Origin: JACKHO01 sp041398745
GTDB lineage: Bacteria > Planctomycetota > Planctomycetia > Planctomycetales > Planctomycetaceae
Assembly (NCBI GenBank): GCA_041398745.1
Contig: JAWKUB010000003.1
Span: 310,001 to 374,000 of the forward strand
Direction of reading: 5' to 3'
DNA: 64,000 bases
Positions 1 through 9,494 of this stretch are shown piece after piece. The notes beneath the pieces were generated by a model, which saw only the letters and a list, made by a program, of their open reading frames with translations, was not told the origin of the DNA and ran no database searches. Position numbers and translations under genes: made by a program. The first letter of the stretch is position 1. Each line of letters opens with the position of its first letter.

Positions 1-443
1 ATGTCGTCCTGCCGTGTGGCGTAGAAACGACCAATGGCTTCTTCGACTTCTGGCAGTGACGAAACGGCACCGCGCACCTCAAACCCAAGGAAGTTCCTCA
101 AGTCATCAAGGGCCGCAAGGTTTTGGGGATCGGCCATCGCCACTGTGAGGACATTGTCCTTCAGTGAAATTGGCATGATTTTGTAGACGCTGGCCATCGT
201 CTCGGGAACGAGTTCCAGCACCTTGGGCGGAATGGCCGTTTCAGCGAGGTTCACAACCGGCATGCCGAACTGTTCCGCCAGCGCTTCGGTGATTTGCGCT
301 TCGGTAACGAGGTTCATCCGCTTGGCAACCTGCCCGATGACCTCACCCGGACTCTGCTTCTGCTCTTCGAGCACATCCCAGAGTTGGTCCTCGGTGAGGT
401 ATCCCAGGTCGACCAAAATCTGTCCTAGCTTACGCTGGGCCAT
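1..443 (-). CDS. GspE/PilB-type secretion ATPase, N-terminal fragment cut by window edge
   Basis: Reading the minus strand from an ATG at 443 gives a protein starting MAQRKLGQILVDLGYLTEDQ that stays open to the window edge, about 147 residues. This is the MshEN-type N-terminal domain of type II secretion/type IV pilus assembly ATPases: two half-repeats, the second with the pattern ending in 'VAMADPQNLAALDDLRNFLG'. The Walker motifs lie outside the window. It is third in a minus-strand row after the PilB-like and PilT-like genes, with a 69-base gap, so co-transcription is likely. Family-level assignment is firm; whether it drives pilus assembly or secretion cannot be told from the N-terminus. 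Confidence 0.8.
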   Translation of the reverse strand, partial: MAQRKLGQILVDLGYLTEDQLWDVLEEQKQSPGEVIGQVAKRMNLVTEAQITEALAEQFGMPVVNLAETAIPPKVLELVPETMASVYKIMPISLKDNVLTVAMADPQNLAALDDLRNFLGFEVRGAVSSLPEVEEAIGRFYATRQDD

Positions 444-512
444 CCATACTATCCCGGTTGGTGTAAATTGACTCTAGAAGGGCTTTACCAATCTCACTGC
501 TTGCTACGAACA

Positions 513-1631
<1,119 letters not shown>

Positions 1632-1850
1632 CCAAACCTCTTGTTAATCAATGTGATGGGCGACAGACCGAGAATCAGCCAAGATCGATGGGACGCGGAG
1701 CATTGGAGAAATGATGAAAGAAAAACGGAATCTCCGCCTCGTGACAACATTATCAGCACCAAAGACCCATTGGGCAACTTTGATGCTGCAAACACTCAAT
1801 GCCCATCCCGGCTTGCCGCTTCGACCGCGGCCAACCTGCTGCTCCTACTC

Positions 1851-3551
1851 TTAGTGTCCCCCAGACCTCAACTTGAATGCTTCCGTTAACGTCGTGATAC
1901 CGTCCATTGCCTTCTCCACGGCGTCTTCAACCAGTGTCTTCATGCCAAACAGCCGGGCCTGCCGCCTGATGTTCTGGGCCGGCTCGCTACGGAACGCCAT
2001 GTCACGCAAGGTGGCGTTCATTAACATCAACTCAAATACCGCTTTACGTCCACGGAACCCTGTGTGCTGGCAGTTCTTGCAGCCCCCACCTCGACGCCAT
2101 GTCGCATCGGGGTACTGTTCGGGGGTGATCTCGAACAATTCGAGCTCGGCAGCATCGGGCACATATGCCTCGCCACACTTGGCACAAACAACCCGCACCA
2201 AGCGCTGGGCCATGACCGCCATCAAGCTCGATGCAACAAGAAACGGCTGGACACCCATATCGATCAACCGTGTAATGGAACCGGGCGCATCGTTCGTGTG
2301 AAGTGTACTGAATACCAAGTGTCCAGTCAAAGAAGCCTGAATAGCCATCTCAGCGGTCTCGGTATCTCGAATTTCGCCCACAAGAATGACGTTCGGTGCC
2401 TGACGGAGCATCGAGCGAATGATACGGGCGAAGTTCAGTCCGATTGAGTGCTTCACTTCGCACTGATTAATGCCCGGCAGGTAGTACTCGACGGGGTCTT
2501 CGGCTGTGATGATTTTGCGGTCTGGACGGTTCAGTTCACCAAGAGCACTGTACAACGTCGTTGTCTTGCCGCTACCCGTCGGACCCGTCACCAGGAAGAT
2601 GCCGTTGGGGCGCCGGATGATGTTCTGGAACTTCCGATAGTTCTCCTCGCCGAAACCAAGGTTACGGATTCCGACCTTAATGTTGTCTCGATCCAGAATA
2701 CGGAGCACCATCGCCTGGCCGTGGTTCGTCGGCAACACACTGACCCGCAAGTCGAGGTCACGACCACCAACACGGGCCTTGATTCGACCATCCTGCGGGC
2801 GCCGCTTCTCGGCGATGTCAATTCGTCCCATAATCTTGAGACGTGACATAATGGCACTCAGCAGCCGGCGCGGCGGACTGTCACGTTCAACAAGCACCCC
2901 GTCGATGCGGTAGCGAATTCGAATACGATCTTCGAATGGCTCGATGTGAATGTCACTTGCACGCATGTTCACTGCCTCAGTGATAATGAGGTTCACAAGG
3001 CGAACAATGGGCGACTTCTCATCATCTTCCTGCTGCTTGGCAGCGTCGGTCATTTCTGTTTCGGTAAAGTCGATTTGAGTTTCCGTAAACTCCATCAGCA
3101 TGGAGTCGACCGACTCAGTTTCCGTCTGCCCATAGTGACGGTTTATGGCCGCGAGAATGGCATCTTCCGGCGCCATTTGGAGATCAATCTCGCGGTTCAG
3201 AATAAACCTGAGCTTCTCGACCAGCTCGAAATTCATGGGATCGGTCACCGCAACAGTGAGTTTTTCGCCATTGAAGTCGATGGGCACACATCTGTTTTCG
3301 CGGGCCACGGACTCCGGCACACACTCGATTGCAGAGTGTGGAATCTCGAAATCGTCAAGCGCAGCGAACTTGAATCCGTACGCCGCCGCCTTCGCTTTTC
3401 CGAGGCGATCCTGCTGCACATACTCCAACCGCACAAGGGCATCTTCAGGCAGAATCCCCATACTGGCGGCCATGCCTTCCGCCTCCATCAGCTGATCTGC
3501 ACTAATGGTGCCATCATCAACAAACGCGTGAAGCCAGTCTCGTGGAGCCAT
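1851..3551 (-). CDS. pilB: GspE/PilB-type assembly ATPase
   Basis: 566 residues from the ATG at 3551 (MAPRDWLHAF); a TTG five codons upstream is a less likely start. An MshEN-like N-terminal domain covers about 40-140, followed by an acidic linker. The ATPase core has Walker A GPTGSGKTTT near 323-332, Asp box AEDPVEYY, Walker B VILVGEIRD near 388-396 and His box GHLVFSTLHTNDA. A tetracysteine zinc site (CAKC near 456 and CKNC near 491) is typical of PilB/GspE and absent from PilT. It should energise pilin or pseudopilin assembly. It is first in the minus-strand row PilB, PilT, GspE; the promoter should lie in the 3552-3867 divergent gap. Confidence 0.9.
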   Translation of the reverse strand: MAPRDWLHAFVDDGTISADQLMEAEGMAASMGILPEDALVRLEYVQQDRLGKAKAAAYGFKFAALDDFEIPHSAIECVPESVARENRCVPIDFNGEKLTVAVTDPMNFELVEKLRFILNREIDLQMAPEDAILAAINRHYGQTETESVDSMLMEFTETQIDFTETEMTDAAKQQEDDEKSPIVRLVNLIITEAVNMRASDIHIEPFEDRIRIRYRIDGVLVERDSPPRRLLSAIMSRLKIMGRIDIAEKRRPQDGRIKARVGGRDLDLRVSVLPTNHGQAMVLRILDRDNIKVGIRNLGFGEENYRKFQNIIRRPNGIFLVTGPTGSGKTTTLYSALGELNRPDRKIITAEDPVEYYLPGINQCEVKHSIGLNFARIIRSMLRQAPNVILVGEIRDTETAEMAIQASLTGHLVFSTLHTNDAPGSITRLIDMGVQPFLVASSLMAVMAQRLVRVVCAKCGEAYVPDAAELELFEITPEQYPDATWRRGGGCKNCQHTGFRGRKAVFELMLMNATLRDMAFRSEPAQNIRRQARLFGMKTLVEDAVEKAMDGITTLTEAFKLRSGGH

Positions 3552-3867
3552 GATTGCTACTCTCAATTGACAGGTGTCATTGCCTGAAACGGCGACAAGA
3601 TGGGACTTTCAATCCGGATATCGCGGACACAGAAAGTCCCCGCAGTATCAAGGTTGTATCGCATAATGAATGATAATCCGCAAGTGCCGGAGAGAAATGA
3701 GGAAACGTCGTTTCGACAGCACTTATCTCGGGATTCCACCATTTGAGTCCATCGGCGATCGGCTTGGATGGGTACATCGTCCAATGTCCGGTTGCGAGCC
3801 ATTCTCCAGGGGAAGTATGCTCCGCTCAGGATTAGCCAACGCAATAGAACAGACCCCTACGTCGTCC
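3552..3867. other. Divergent intergenic region between pilB-like gene and cmk
   Basis: About 316 bases separate the minus-strand ATPase start from the cmk start and must hold both promoters if cmk is not read from further upstream. The cmk reading frame stays open back to an ATG at 3670, but that 66-residue extension (rich in Arg, Pro and Ser) does not resemble cytidylate kinase. I see no tRNA, repeat or riboswitch here. Confidence 0.5.
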
Positions 3868-4527
3868 ATGATCGTTACCATCGATGGGCCTGCCGGTACC
3901 GGTAAGAGCACCGTAGCCCGTAGGGCCTCTGAAATTCTAGGATTCCAATTCCTCGACACCGGTGCCATGTACCGCACCGTCGCCCACCTCGTTCTTCAAA
4001 GCGGTCGCGATCCACACAACGCCCAGGCAGCCGCCGAGACCGCCCGCTCAATTGATATGTCGTTCGACGGCTTGCGTTGCTTTGCTCGTGGCGAAGACGT
4101 AACGCAACTCATCCGTTCGGAATTGGTTACTGAATCGGCATCGATTGTGGCTCAGCATGCGGACGTCCGCGAGGCGCTCGTCAATGAACAACGTCGGCTC
4201 GCGGCCTGCCGCAATATTGTTTGCGAAGGTCGCGACCAAGGGACCGTCGTATTTCCTGATGCGGAGTGCAAATTCTTCCTGACAGCTGACCCTGCCATCA
4301 GGGCCGAACGCAGGATGAAAGAACTTGTGGAGGACGGGGTGACCGTCGACTTCGAAACGCTCCGCCGCCAAATCGAAGAACGCGACCGCCGCGACGCAGA
4401 ACGCCCCATCGCACCACTCAAACCCGCAGACGACGCCCGTATCATCGACACCGGCCCACTCGCGCTCGAGGAAGTGATCGAACAAATCGTCGAACACGTA
4501 CGAACCTGCAAGGGTAAACAGGGCTAG
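3868..4527 (+). CDS. cmk: Cytidylate kinase
   Basis: 219 residues from the ATG at 3868, matching the usual 220-230 of bacterial CMP kinase. The protein opens MIVTIDGPAGTGKSTVARR (P-loop), followed by FLDTGAMYRTVAH, the CMP-binding region typical of Cmk, and a central CEGRDQGTVVFPDAECKFFL segment and a lid with repeated Arg residues (AERRMKE; RDRRDAER). It phosphorylates CMP and dCMP in pyrimidine nucleotide synthesis. The frame extends upstream to 3670 but the added residues are not Cmk-like. No strong Shine-Dalgarno is seen before 3868. It stands alone, transcribed away from the pilus ATPases. Confidence 0.92.
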   Translation: MIVTIDGPAGTGKSTVARRASEILGFQFLDTGAMYRTVAHLVLQSGRDPHNAQAAAETARSIDMSFDGLRCFARGEDVTQLIRSELVTESASIVAQHADVREALVNEQRRLAACRNIVCEGRDQGTVVFPDAECKFFLTADPAIRAERRMKELVEDGVTVDFETLRRQIEERDRRDAERPIAPLKPADDARIIDTGPLALEEVIEQIVEHVRTCKGKQG

Positions 4528-4535
4528 GCGGCCAA

Positions 4536-4739
4536 TTGGTGGAGCGGGGCCCAACCGATTCGCTCAACAAGGAGGAATTGCTGTGGCGGGCGCTTCTGAC
4601 ACTTTTTCAATGGGCAGCCTGGTCCACCGCGGAATCGACGTCACTTGATATTGTCAGGTCTGGACGAGATTTTCTCAGTCGCTCAACACCCGTCTCGGCG
4701 AATTTCAACGCGGAACTGAAGGAGTCAACAAGAATATAG
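4536..4739 (+). other. Unassigned open stretch after cmk, possible gene remnant
   Basis: A 67-codon open frame follows cmk. A good ribosome site (AAGGAGG at 4569-4575) lies inside it, 7 bases before a GTG at 4583 that opens only a 21-codon frame. The 67-residue reading contains EELLWRALLTLFQWAAW, which faintly recalls the start of the PlsC-like acyltransferases that often follow cmk, but the rest does not fit. It ends 26 bases before the IS66 element. It could be the decayed start of a gene disrupted in this patch, or nothing. Confidence 0.2.
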
Positions 4740-4764
4740 CTGACAGGTCATTACGGAAGTGGGG

Positions 4765-6230
4765 GTAACCGTTCACACCTCGGTGAGGAGTGAGGGGGTT
4801 GGTTGGTCTTGGAAGTGTGCTTTGAGTGCTGTGGTCAGGTAGGTGAAGGCGTCTCGCTGTTGTTGGTGGCAGGTGGCGATGACGCTTAAAAGTGTTTCTA
4901 CGAATCGGCTGCCCTGTTCGCTCTGTGTGCCGAACGACAGCTTGCGCCAGATGACTGCGGGGCGCAACGCCCGTTCCGCCGCGTTGTTCGTCGGCTCCAC
5001 CCCCACAACTTCCAGGAACGTCCACAGCCACTCGCGATGCGTGAAGAGTTCCCGGCACATGCCATGGGCCGCAGTGCCATGACCGCGCAGCAACAGAGCG
5101 TTCACCTCGCGGCGAACCGGTGCGAGCAAACGCTGCATTTCGCGATGCGTGAGCGTCCCGTCCCGGCACCGCGACCAGTGACGAAACAGTTTCTGAATCG
5201 GTCGCATCAGGTCGTGTCCCAGACGCTTCAATTGCAAATCGGGATGATCGATCAGAGCCTGGACATCCCGTTTCAGATGTGCCCAACACCACTGAAGTCT
5301 TCCGAGTTGCCAGTACATCTTCGCCCGGTCGCAGTGCATGACGCCGTCGTAGGCCGCGTCGAACAGGTCGGTGAGGATCGTCGCGGCCCGCGAGGTTCTC
5401 ACGGCAAACACCGTGAACCGTCGGGCCACGAAGGTCCACAGCCAGGCCCTTTCGGAGGCCTGTTTCGTCGGCGATTCGTCACCGTAGAGAACCGGTTCTC
5501 GCGGCAGCGCGGCGGCGAGATCATCGTACGCTGCACGCGTGGCTTGTGTGGCGATTTGCTGATGTTTGACCGTGAGTGCCGCCGAGCAAGGAATGTTCAA
5601 CACCATGGAGACAAACTGGGCCGTGCGGCGTTTGCTCTGTCGAAAGCAGGCCATGAGCAGCGCCACAAAGGCAATCAACCGTGGACCAGACTGGCCGCGC
5701 GGCACGCCCGCTGGCAGTTGTCCACAAGTTGATGTCCCGCAGGCCGTGCAGGCGAGGCGGTGCCGCTGGTACTCGGTGATCAGCGGCTTGATCTCGGGGA
5801 GTTCCCACACCTGATGACGGAGTGGCGTGGGATCCTGCCCCGCGAGCGCGGTTCCACAGCGACGGCAGGATCGTGGCTGACAGGTGACGACCTCGGTGCA
5901 TCGCTCCAGCGGGACGAGCGCCCGCTCCACTTTGTTGTGTCCTTGTTGTCCACCCCGTTTTCGCTTGGACTTCGACGCGTTGCGCGGCGGCTTGGCATGC
6001 GGATGCTGGGCAGAAGGGGGCAGCGAAGAGTTCTCCGGTGTCTTCTTCAGAGCGGCGAGTTCTGCCCGCAACTCCGCGATTTGTGCCAGCAACAGCCGAA
6101 TGATCGCCTGGGCCTCAGGCGGCTGACGTGCAATCAGTTCTTCGGTAATCTCCAGCGACATGCGGAACATATCGCTGATCTCGCCAATTCAGAAAACCCC
6201 ATTTTCCAATACCAACCCGTGAACGGTTAC
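4765..6230 (-). mobile_element. Complete IS66-family insertion sequence (single-transposase type)
   Basis: The element is 1466 bp. Its ends are 12-bp perfect inverted repeats: GTAACCGTTCAC at 4765-4776 and its complement at 6219-6230, starting with the GTAA typical of IS66 ends. The flanks carry an identical 9-base GAAGTGGGG (4756-4764 and 6231-6239), consistent with an 8-9 bp target-site duplication. The only gene is the transposase, whose stop codon lies inside the left repeat. Accessory tnpA/tnpB genes of classical IS66 are absent, as in the ISBst12-like subgroup. Intact ends and duplication suggest a recent insertion. Confidence 0.9.
4773..6170 (-). CDS. IS66-family DDE transposase
   Basis: 465 residues from an ATG at 6170 (a second in-frame ATG at 6161 is possible). 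The N-terminus has the leucine-rich helix LLAQIAELRAELAALKK and the NSSLPPS motif, then a basic KRGGQQGH segment and a Cys zinc-finger region at about 97-149, in the order expected for IS66 transposases. The DDE triad candidates are D231 in YGDESPTK, D281 in HCDRAKMY, and the Glu of NNAAERALRP near 390. The frame is intact. It carries out cut-and-paste movement of the surrounding element. Confidence 0.93.
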   Translation of the reverse strand: MFRMSLEITEELIARQPPEAQAIIRLLLAQIAELRAELAALKKTPENSSLPPSAQHPHAKPPRNASKSKRKRGGQQGHNKVERALVPLERCTEVVTCQPRSCRRCGTALAGQDPTPLRHQVWELPEIKPLITEYQRHRLACTACGTSTCGQLPAGVPRGQSGPRLIAFVALLMACFRQSKRRTAQFVSMVLNIPCSAALTVKHQQIATQATRAAYDDLAAALPREPVLYGDESPTKQASERAWLWTFVARRFTVFAVRTSRAATILTDLFDAAYDGVMHCDRAKMYWQLGRLQWCWAHLKRDVQALIDHPDLQLKRLGHDLMRPIQKLFRHWSRCRDGTLTHREMQRLLAPVRREVNALLLRGHGTAAHGMCRELFTHREWLWTFLEVVGVEPTNNAAERALRPAVIWRKLSFGTQSEQGSRFVETLLSVIATCHQQQRDAFTYLTTALKAHFQDQPTPSLLTEV

Positions 6231-6347
6231 GAAGTGGGGCGGCTGCAAATCGGCACATCAGCTGCAGTATTGTTGATACCGAGCTTGAGATCGAATATAG
6301 CTAACACTTGGCTTCATGATGTCACGGCGATCCCAAAGGTCAACTTC

Positions 6348-6782
6348 ATGTCAAAACGATTCAGCGTCGCTCTTTCATTCCCGGGAGAGTTTCGAGCGTT
6401 TGTCGAGGAAATCGCAAGATCGCTTTCTCGTGCTCTCACCAGGGAAAAGGTTTTCTATGACCGATTCCACGAGGCTGAGTTGGCACGTCCGAACCTCGAC
6501 ACCTACATTCAGGGCATTTACCACAGTGATGCCGAATTGATCGTCGTATTCATTTGTGAAGACTACAACAACAAAGAGTGGTGCCATCTTGAAGCGAGGG
6601 CAATCCGAGATCTCATCAAGAAGCGGCGTGATGATGAAGTCATGTTCGTTCGACTTGATGATGGGAAGGTGGATGGAGTGTTTTCGGTCGATGGTTACAT
6701 CAACGCCAAGGGTCGCCCAGCACTCGAAGTTGCGAGAATAATACGACAACGCCTGGAGCAAGTCCAAACTTCAAACCCCTGA
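6348..6782 (+). CDS. TIR-domain protein, possible NADase effector
   Basis: 144 residues from an ATG at 6348, essentially a single TIR domain. It opens MSKRFSVALSFPGEFRAFVE, with the SFPGE/D-R loop of bacterial TIRs, then VFYDRFHEAEL, an IYHSDAELIVVFICEDY core strand and EWCHLEARA. Glu82 in the W-x3-E motif sits where the catalytic glutamate of NAD-cleaving TIR domains is found. Short stand-alone TIR proteins often act in antiphage defence (Thoeris ThsB, for example) or as NADase effectors, but no SIR2, SLOG or STALD partner is next to it. It lies about 118 bases from the IS66 element. The next frame starts at or just past its stop (see the adjoining entry). Confidence 0.85.
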   Translation: MSKRFSVALSFPGEFRAFVEEIARSLSRALTREKVFYDRFHEAELARPNLDTYIQGIYHSDAELIVVFICEDYNNKEWCHLEARAIRDLIKKRRDDEVMFVRLDDGKVDGVFSVDGYINAKGRPALEVARIIRQRLEQVQTSNP

Positions 6783-6802
6783 TTGGCCCGCTGTCGAAAA
6801 CG

Positions 6803-7372
6803 TTGCCGGAAGGTGGCGGGCCAGAGAATCCGGCAGTCGCAGGTTGCATTGAACCACCGTTGGCGATCCGTTTTGGTGACTCGAAGCCGGCTCCCATCCG
6901 ACCGCTTCTACTGGAACTCGAACGGCAAATCAACGATGGTGAATTGCAGCACTCAGAACTTGCGTACGATGTGTACTTGTTGCTGGGCAACGAGCGGCAT
7001 GCCAAGTTAAAGCAGGATTACCAACTGAACTGGCTGACGGCGGCTATCCGGTTGGCGGACTCGTACTTCACAATTATCACTTTAAGCGCCGGCACAAGAG
7101 ATTGGCAACGTGACTTCGCAACTACTGCGACACCACTTGTCGTTGGAGCAACGTGGTGCCTTGATCGCTCGGCAGATAGTCAGGCAATCATGGTTCAACT
7201 GTGTGAACTGGTAGGGAAGAGGCTAAGGCTGAGTTTGGCGTGGCCCAACGAGCCAGACGATCTGAATGACTTGAAGAATTCTGTTTACCGAGCATGCCTT
7301 GAAGCATCAGTACTGGAGAGCGATGAAGTCCTCCTTTTGCTACGACAAATTATCACCTCAGGGCCAGCATAA
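6803..7372 (+). CDS. Unrecognised protein paired with the TIR protein
   Basis: Up to 189 residues from a TTG at 6803. No ATG or GTG start exists in its N-terminal half, and the frame is open back to 6779, one base out of register with the TIR gene. Either it uses a TTG, or it is the C-terminal part of the TIR protein joined by a -1 shift at the four-C run at 6776-6779. The N-terminal 30 residues are Pro/Gly rich; the rest looks helical (LLLELERQINDGELQHSEL, then WLTAAIRLADSYFTIITLSA). I recognise no domain. Context suggests a partner or sensor domain for the TIR protein. Confidence 0.55.
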   Translation: MPEGGGPENPAVAGCIEPPLAIRFGDSKPAPIRPLLLELERQINDGELQHSELAYDVYLLLGNERHAKLKQDYQLNWLTAAIRLADSYFTIITLSAGTRDWQRDFATTATPLVVGATWCLDRSADSQAIMVQLCELVGKRLRLSLAWPNEPDDLNDLKNSVYRACLEASVLESDEVLLLLRQIITSGPA

Positions 7373-7373
7373 C

Positions 7374-7631
7374 CTAAGCGACACGAAGTCCGGGAAACTC
7401 CTTCTCGTGGCCTCGAATGATCCGCAGAATCCATCTACGGGCAACATCGGGAGCCTTTGGCGAGTTGACTAAGTCAACAAACTCGCTCTTCTCCAATGGC
7501 TGCATTCGAGTTTTTTCCGGTTCAGAGGAACCGTGCGTACGATTCGCCAGCACAACCGCGTGCCGCGTTTCATCAAATCGCATTCGATACAGTTTATACA
7601 AACGATCCAAATCCGCAGCAGACCAATCCAT
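7374..7631 (-). CDS. Small hypothetical protein
   Basis: 85 residues from the ATG at 7631, which has AGGAATCGAG immediately upstream, better than the start nine codons earlier. It begins MDWSAADLDRLYKLYRMRFD and contains a mid-region ANRTHGSSEPEKTRM and a C-terminal helix ARRWILRIIRGHEKEF. Charged and soluble, with no signal peptide or membrane segment. I do not recognise the family. It converges on the TIR-linked frame, its stop lying 2 bases from that gene's stop, so it may belong to the same accessory patch. Confidence 0.6.
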   Translation of the reverse strand: MDWSAADLDRLYKLYRMRFDETRHAVVLANRTHGSSEPEKTRMQPLEKSEFVDLVNSPKAPDVARRWILRIIRGHEKEFPGLRVA

Positions 7632-7805
7632 CTCGATTCCTTTCCCGTTCTGCAGCAACCAATATTAGAAAAGATCGCAACGATGTTCTCAAGCAAAAGG
7701 TACTAGGATTGGAGAACTTTTGTCCGAATCAGAGTTGTACCACATTGAGATGCCAGAGGTTGCGCGAAGCTAGAGAATGAGACTCAGGAGGTTCCAGGCC
7801 GTCTC

Positions 7806-9266
7806 TCACTCCGGTTTCGTGAGTACGGCTTCCATCATCCAGTCACCTTCGAAGGTGAGTGCTTTGGAACTTGCACCCGGCACACCGGTGCGGGAGTGGG
7901 TTCCGTCGGAGTCTTTGTCGTAGCTGACGTACACTCCTTTGGTCCGTTCGGCATTGAACTGGAAGTTCACCCAGAATTTTTCCGGGACGGTGACGGGATC
8001 TTCGAAGGCAATGGTGGTCCAGCGTGCATCACCCCGTTTGAATTTGTCGTAGGGAACGAGTTCAGTGTGGAGAATCATTTTCTCATCAGCGGAAAGAATG
8101 GTGACTTCGACATCTTCGTCGGGAGCTTTCGGAAGCCCATAGCGTGCGCAGTGCAGTCGCACACTCACGAGCTTCTGTGTCGCCTGAGGAAGATCAAACT
8201 GAGTCATGAGCCCCGTTCCCGCAATACTCTTTTTGCCATCAGGTGTGCCGTCATGATAGCGCAAAATGCGAGGAGCTTCTTCCGTCTTTTCCGTGACAGC
8301 GGGGGCGGGATCAGCGAACGCCAGGTCATTTGTTGGCGCTGGCTCACTCACTACGGCTTCAACTTGCGAGTTGATTTCCGGTGATGTCATTCCCGGTGGC
8401 GCAGCGAATGCCGTCCAGCCGAGAGCTGAAATCGTGACCAGCACGAGCAAAGCACCGCCAGCTTTTGCGGAAATGGCCGTGAATGTGGATGACGTCATGG
8501 AAACCTCCTGGGCGAGTTGAAGTACGGACGAAGCACATTGGGATTCCGTAAATCCCGATTTACAAAACGTCATGCACGCTTGTACCGACCCAGTCAACAA
8601 ATGCTGTGGAACAGCAGTCGGGACAAGTTTCCAAATGGCCATTCCAACGGTGAACATCGAGAAGTCGATGCCGCGACGGACAAGGCGGCTGTGCAGCAGA
8701 CGCTTACCTCGCTGCAAACGACCGCGAACGGTTCCGTCGCTCGTCCCCAAAGCCTGGGCGGTTTCCTGGCATGTTTTTCCTTCCAGGAAATGCTGAACAA
8801 GCACATCCCGGTACGTGGAAGGCAGTTTATTCAGTTCCTCATCGAGAACCTGCAAACTGAATTGCCGATGCAGTTCGTCCAAGGCAGACGGAGTTGCTCC
8901 CTGAATCATGCTGAGATCTCCTGATTGAGAGCGACTCTGTCGGGAAAGGGCCTTTCTGGCAACTCGTAGCGTGACACCGTGCAGCCAGGCTCCCACGGAC
9001 GACCAGTTTCGAATCGACTCGGCGTCGCGGACGAGCACCAGAAACACAGCCTGAAACACATCTTCTGCGAGGTGATGATCACGCACCGTGCGACAGGCAA
9101 TGGCATACACCAGCGGACCAAACCGCTGCATCAAGGCTCGCACCGAGTGGGCATCGCGGCGGTCGATGAAATGAGCCAGCAACGCGGCGTCGGTCAGTGG
9201 AGTTTCTACTTGCGTAGAGTTCAACACAGGCGAGGCGGTCAGTGTGGGGGCCGGTACAATCGACAT
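7806..9266 (-). CDS. ECF sigma factor fused to a membrane segment and exported C-terminal domain
   Basis: 486 residues from the ATG at 9266 (MSIVPAPTLTASP). Sigma region 2 spans about 40-105 (HLAEDVFQAVFLVL, WLHGVTLRVARKA) and region 4 about 140-197 (LNKLPSTYRDVLVQHFLEG, TVRGRLQRGKRLLHSRL). A hydrophobic helix (ALLVLVTISALGWTAFA) follows at about 272-289 and then some 190 residues with beta-rich spacing and no motif I know. A tethered sigma factor with an extracytoplasmic tail replaces the usual anti-sigma partner arrangement; such C-terminally extended ECFs are known in planctomycetes. It is divergent from argC. The C-terminal domain's ligand is unknown. Confidence 0.85.
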   Translation of the reverse strand: MSIVPAPTLTASPVLNSTQVETPLTDAALLAHFIDRRDAHSVRALMQRFGPLVYAIACRTVRDHHLAEDVFQAVFLVLVRDAESIRNWSSVGAWLHGVTLRVARKALSRQSRSQSGDLSMIQGATPSALDELHRQFSLQVLDEELNKLPSTYRDVLVQHFLEGKTCQETAQALGTSDGTVRGRLQRGKRLLHSRLVRRGIDFSMFTVGMAIWKLVPTAVPQHLLTGSVQACMTFCKSGFTESQCASSVLQLAQEVSMTSSTFTAISAKAGGALLVLVTISALGWTAFAAPPGMTSPEINSQVEAVVSEPAPTNDLAFADPAPAVTEKTEEAPRILRYHDGTPDGKKSIAGTGLMTQFDLPQATQKLVSVRLHCARYGLPKAPDEDVEVTILSADEKMILHTELVPYDKFKRGDARWTTIAFEDPVTVPEKFWVNFQFNAERTKGVYVSYDKDSDGTHSRTGVPGASSKALTFEGDWMMEAVLTKPE

Positions 9267-9494
9267 GACGCCAGTGTAGTGCCGCGAATGTCTATTTTGG
9301 CGCGCGTGTTCTGACAGTTTTTTTGAAATTCTTTTTACCGATTCAACGTGGTCACAGAATTGACGAACGAGCTGTGGCCCCTTGACTTTATGCATGGAAC
9401 CAACGAGAAAACTCGATTCAGTTGCGAACTGACGCGTGTGAGATTGCGTCAGCTTTTGCAAAGCAGATTTTCCTACTTGAGTTGAGACAGAAGA

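Noticed and set aside
4732..6307. GAATATAGCT repeated on both sides of the IS66 element, considered as a larger target duplication
   Set aside because: The true duplication is the 9-base GAAGTGGGG directly at the ends; the 10-base match lies about 25 and 60 bases further out and is probably chance.
6803..7372. Reading the TIR neighbour as a Thoeris ThsA protein
   Set aside because: No SIR2, SLOG or STALD motif is present, so there is no support for a standard Thoeris pair.
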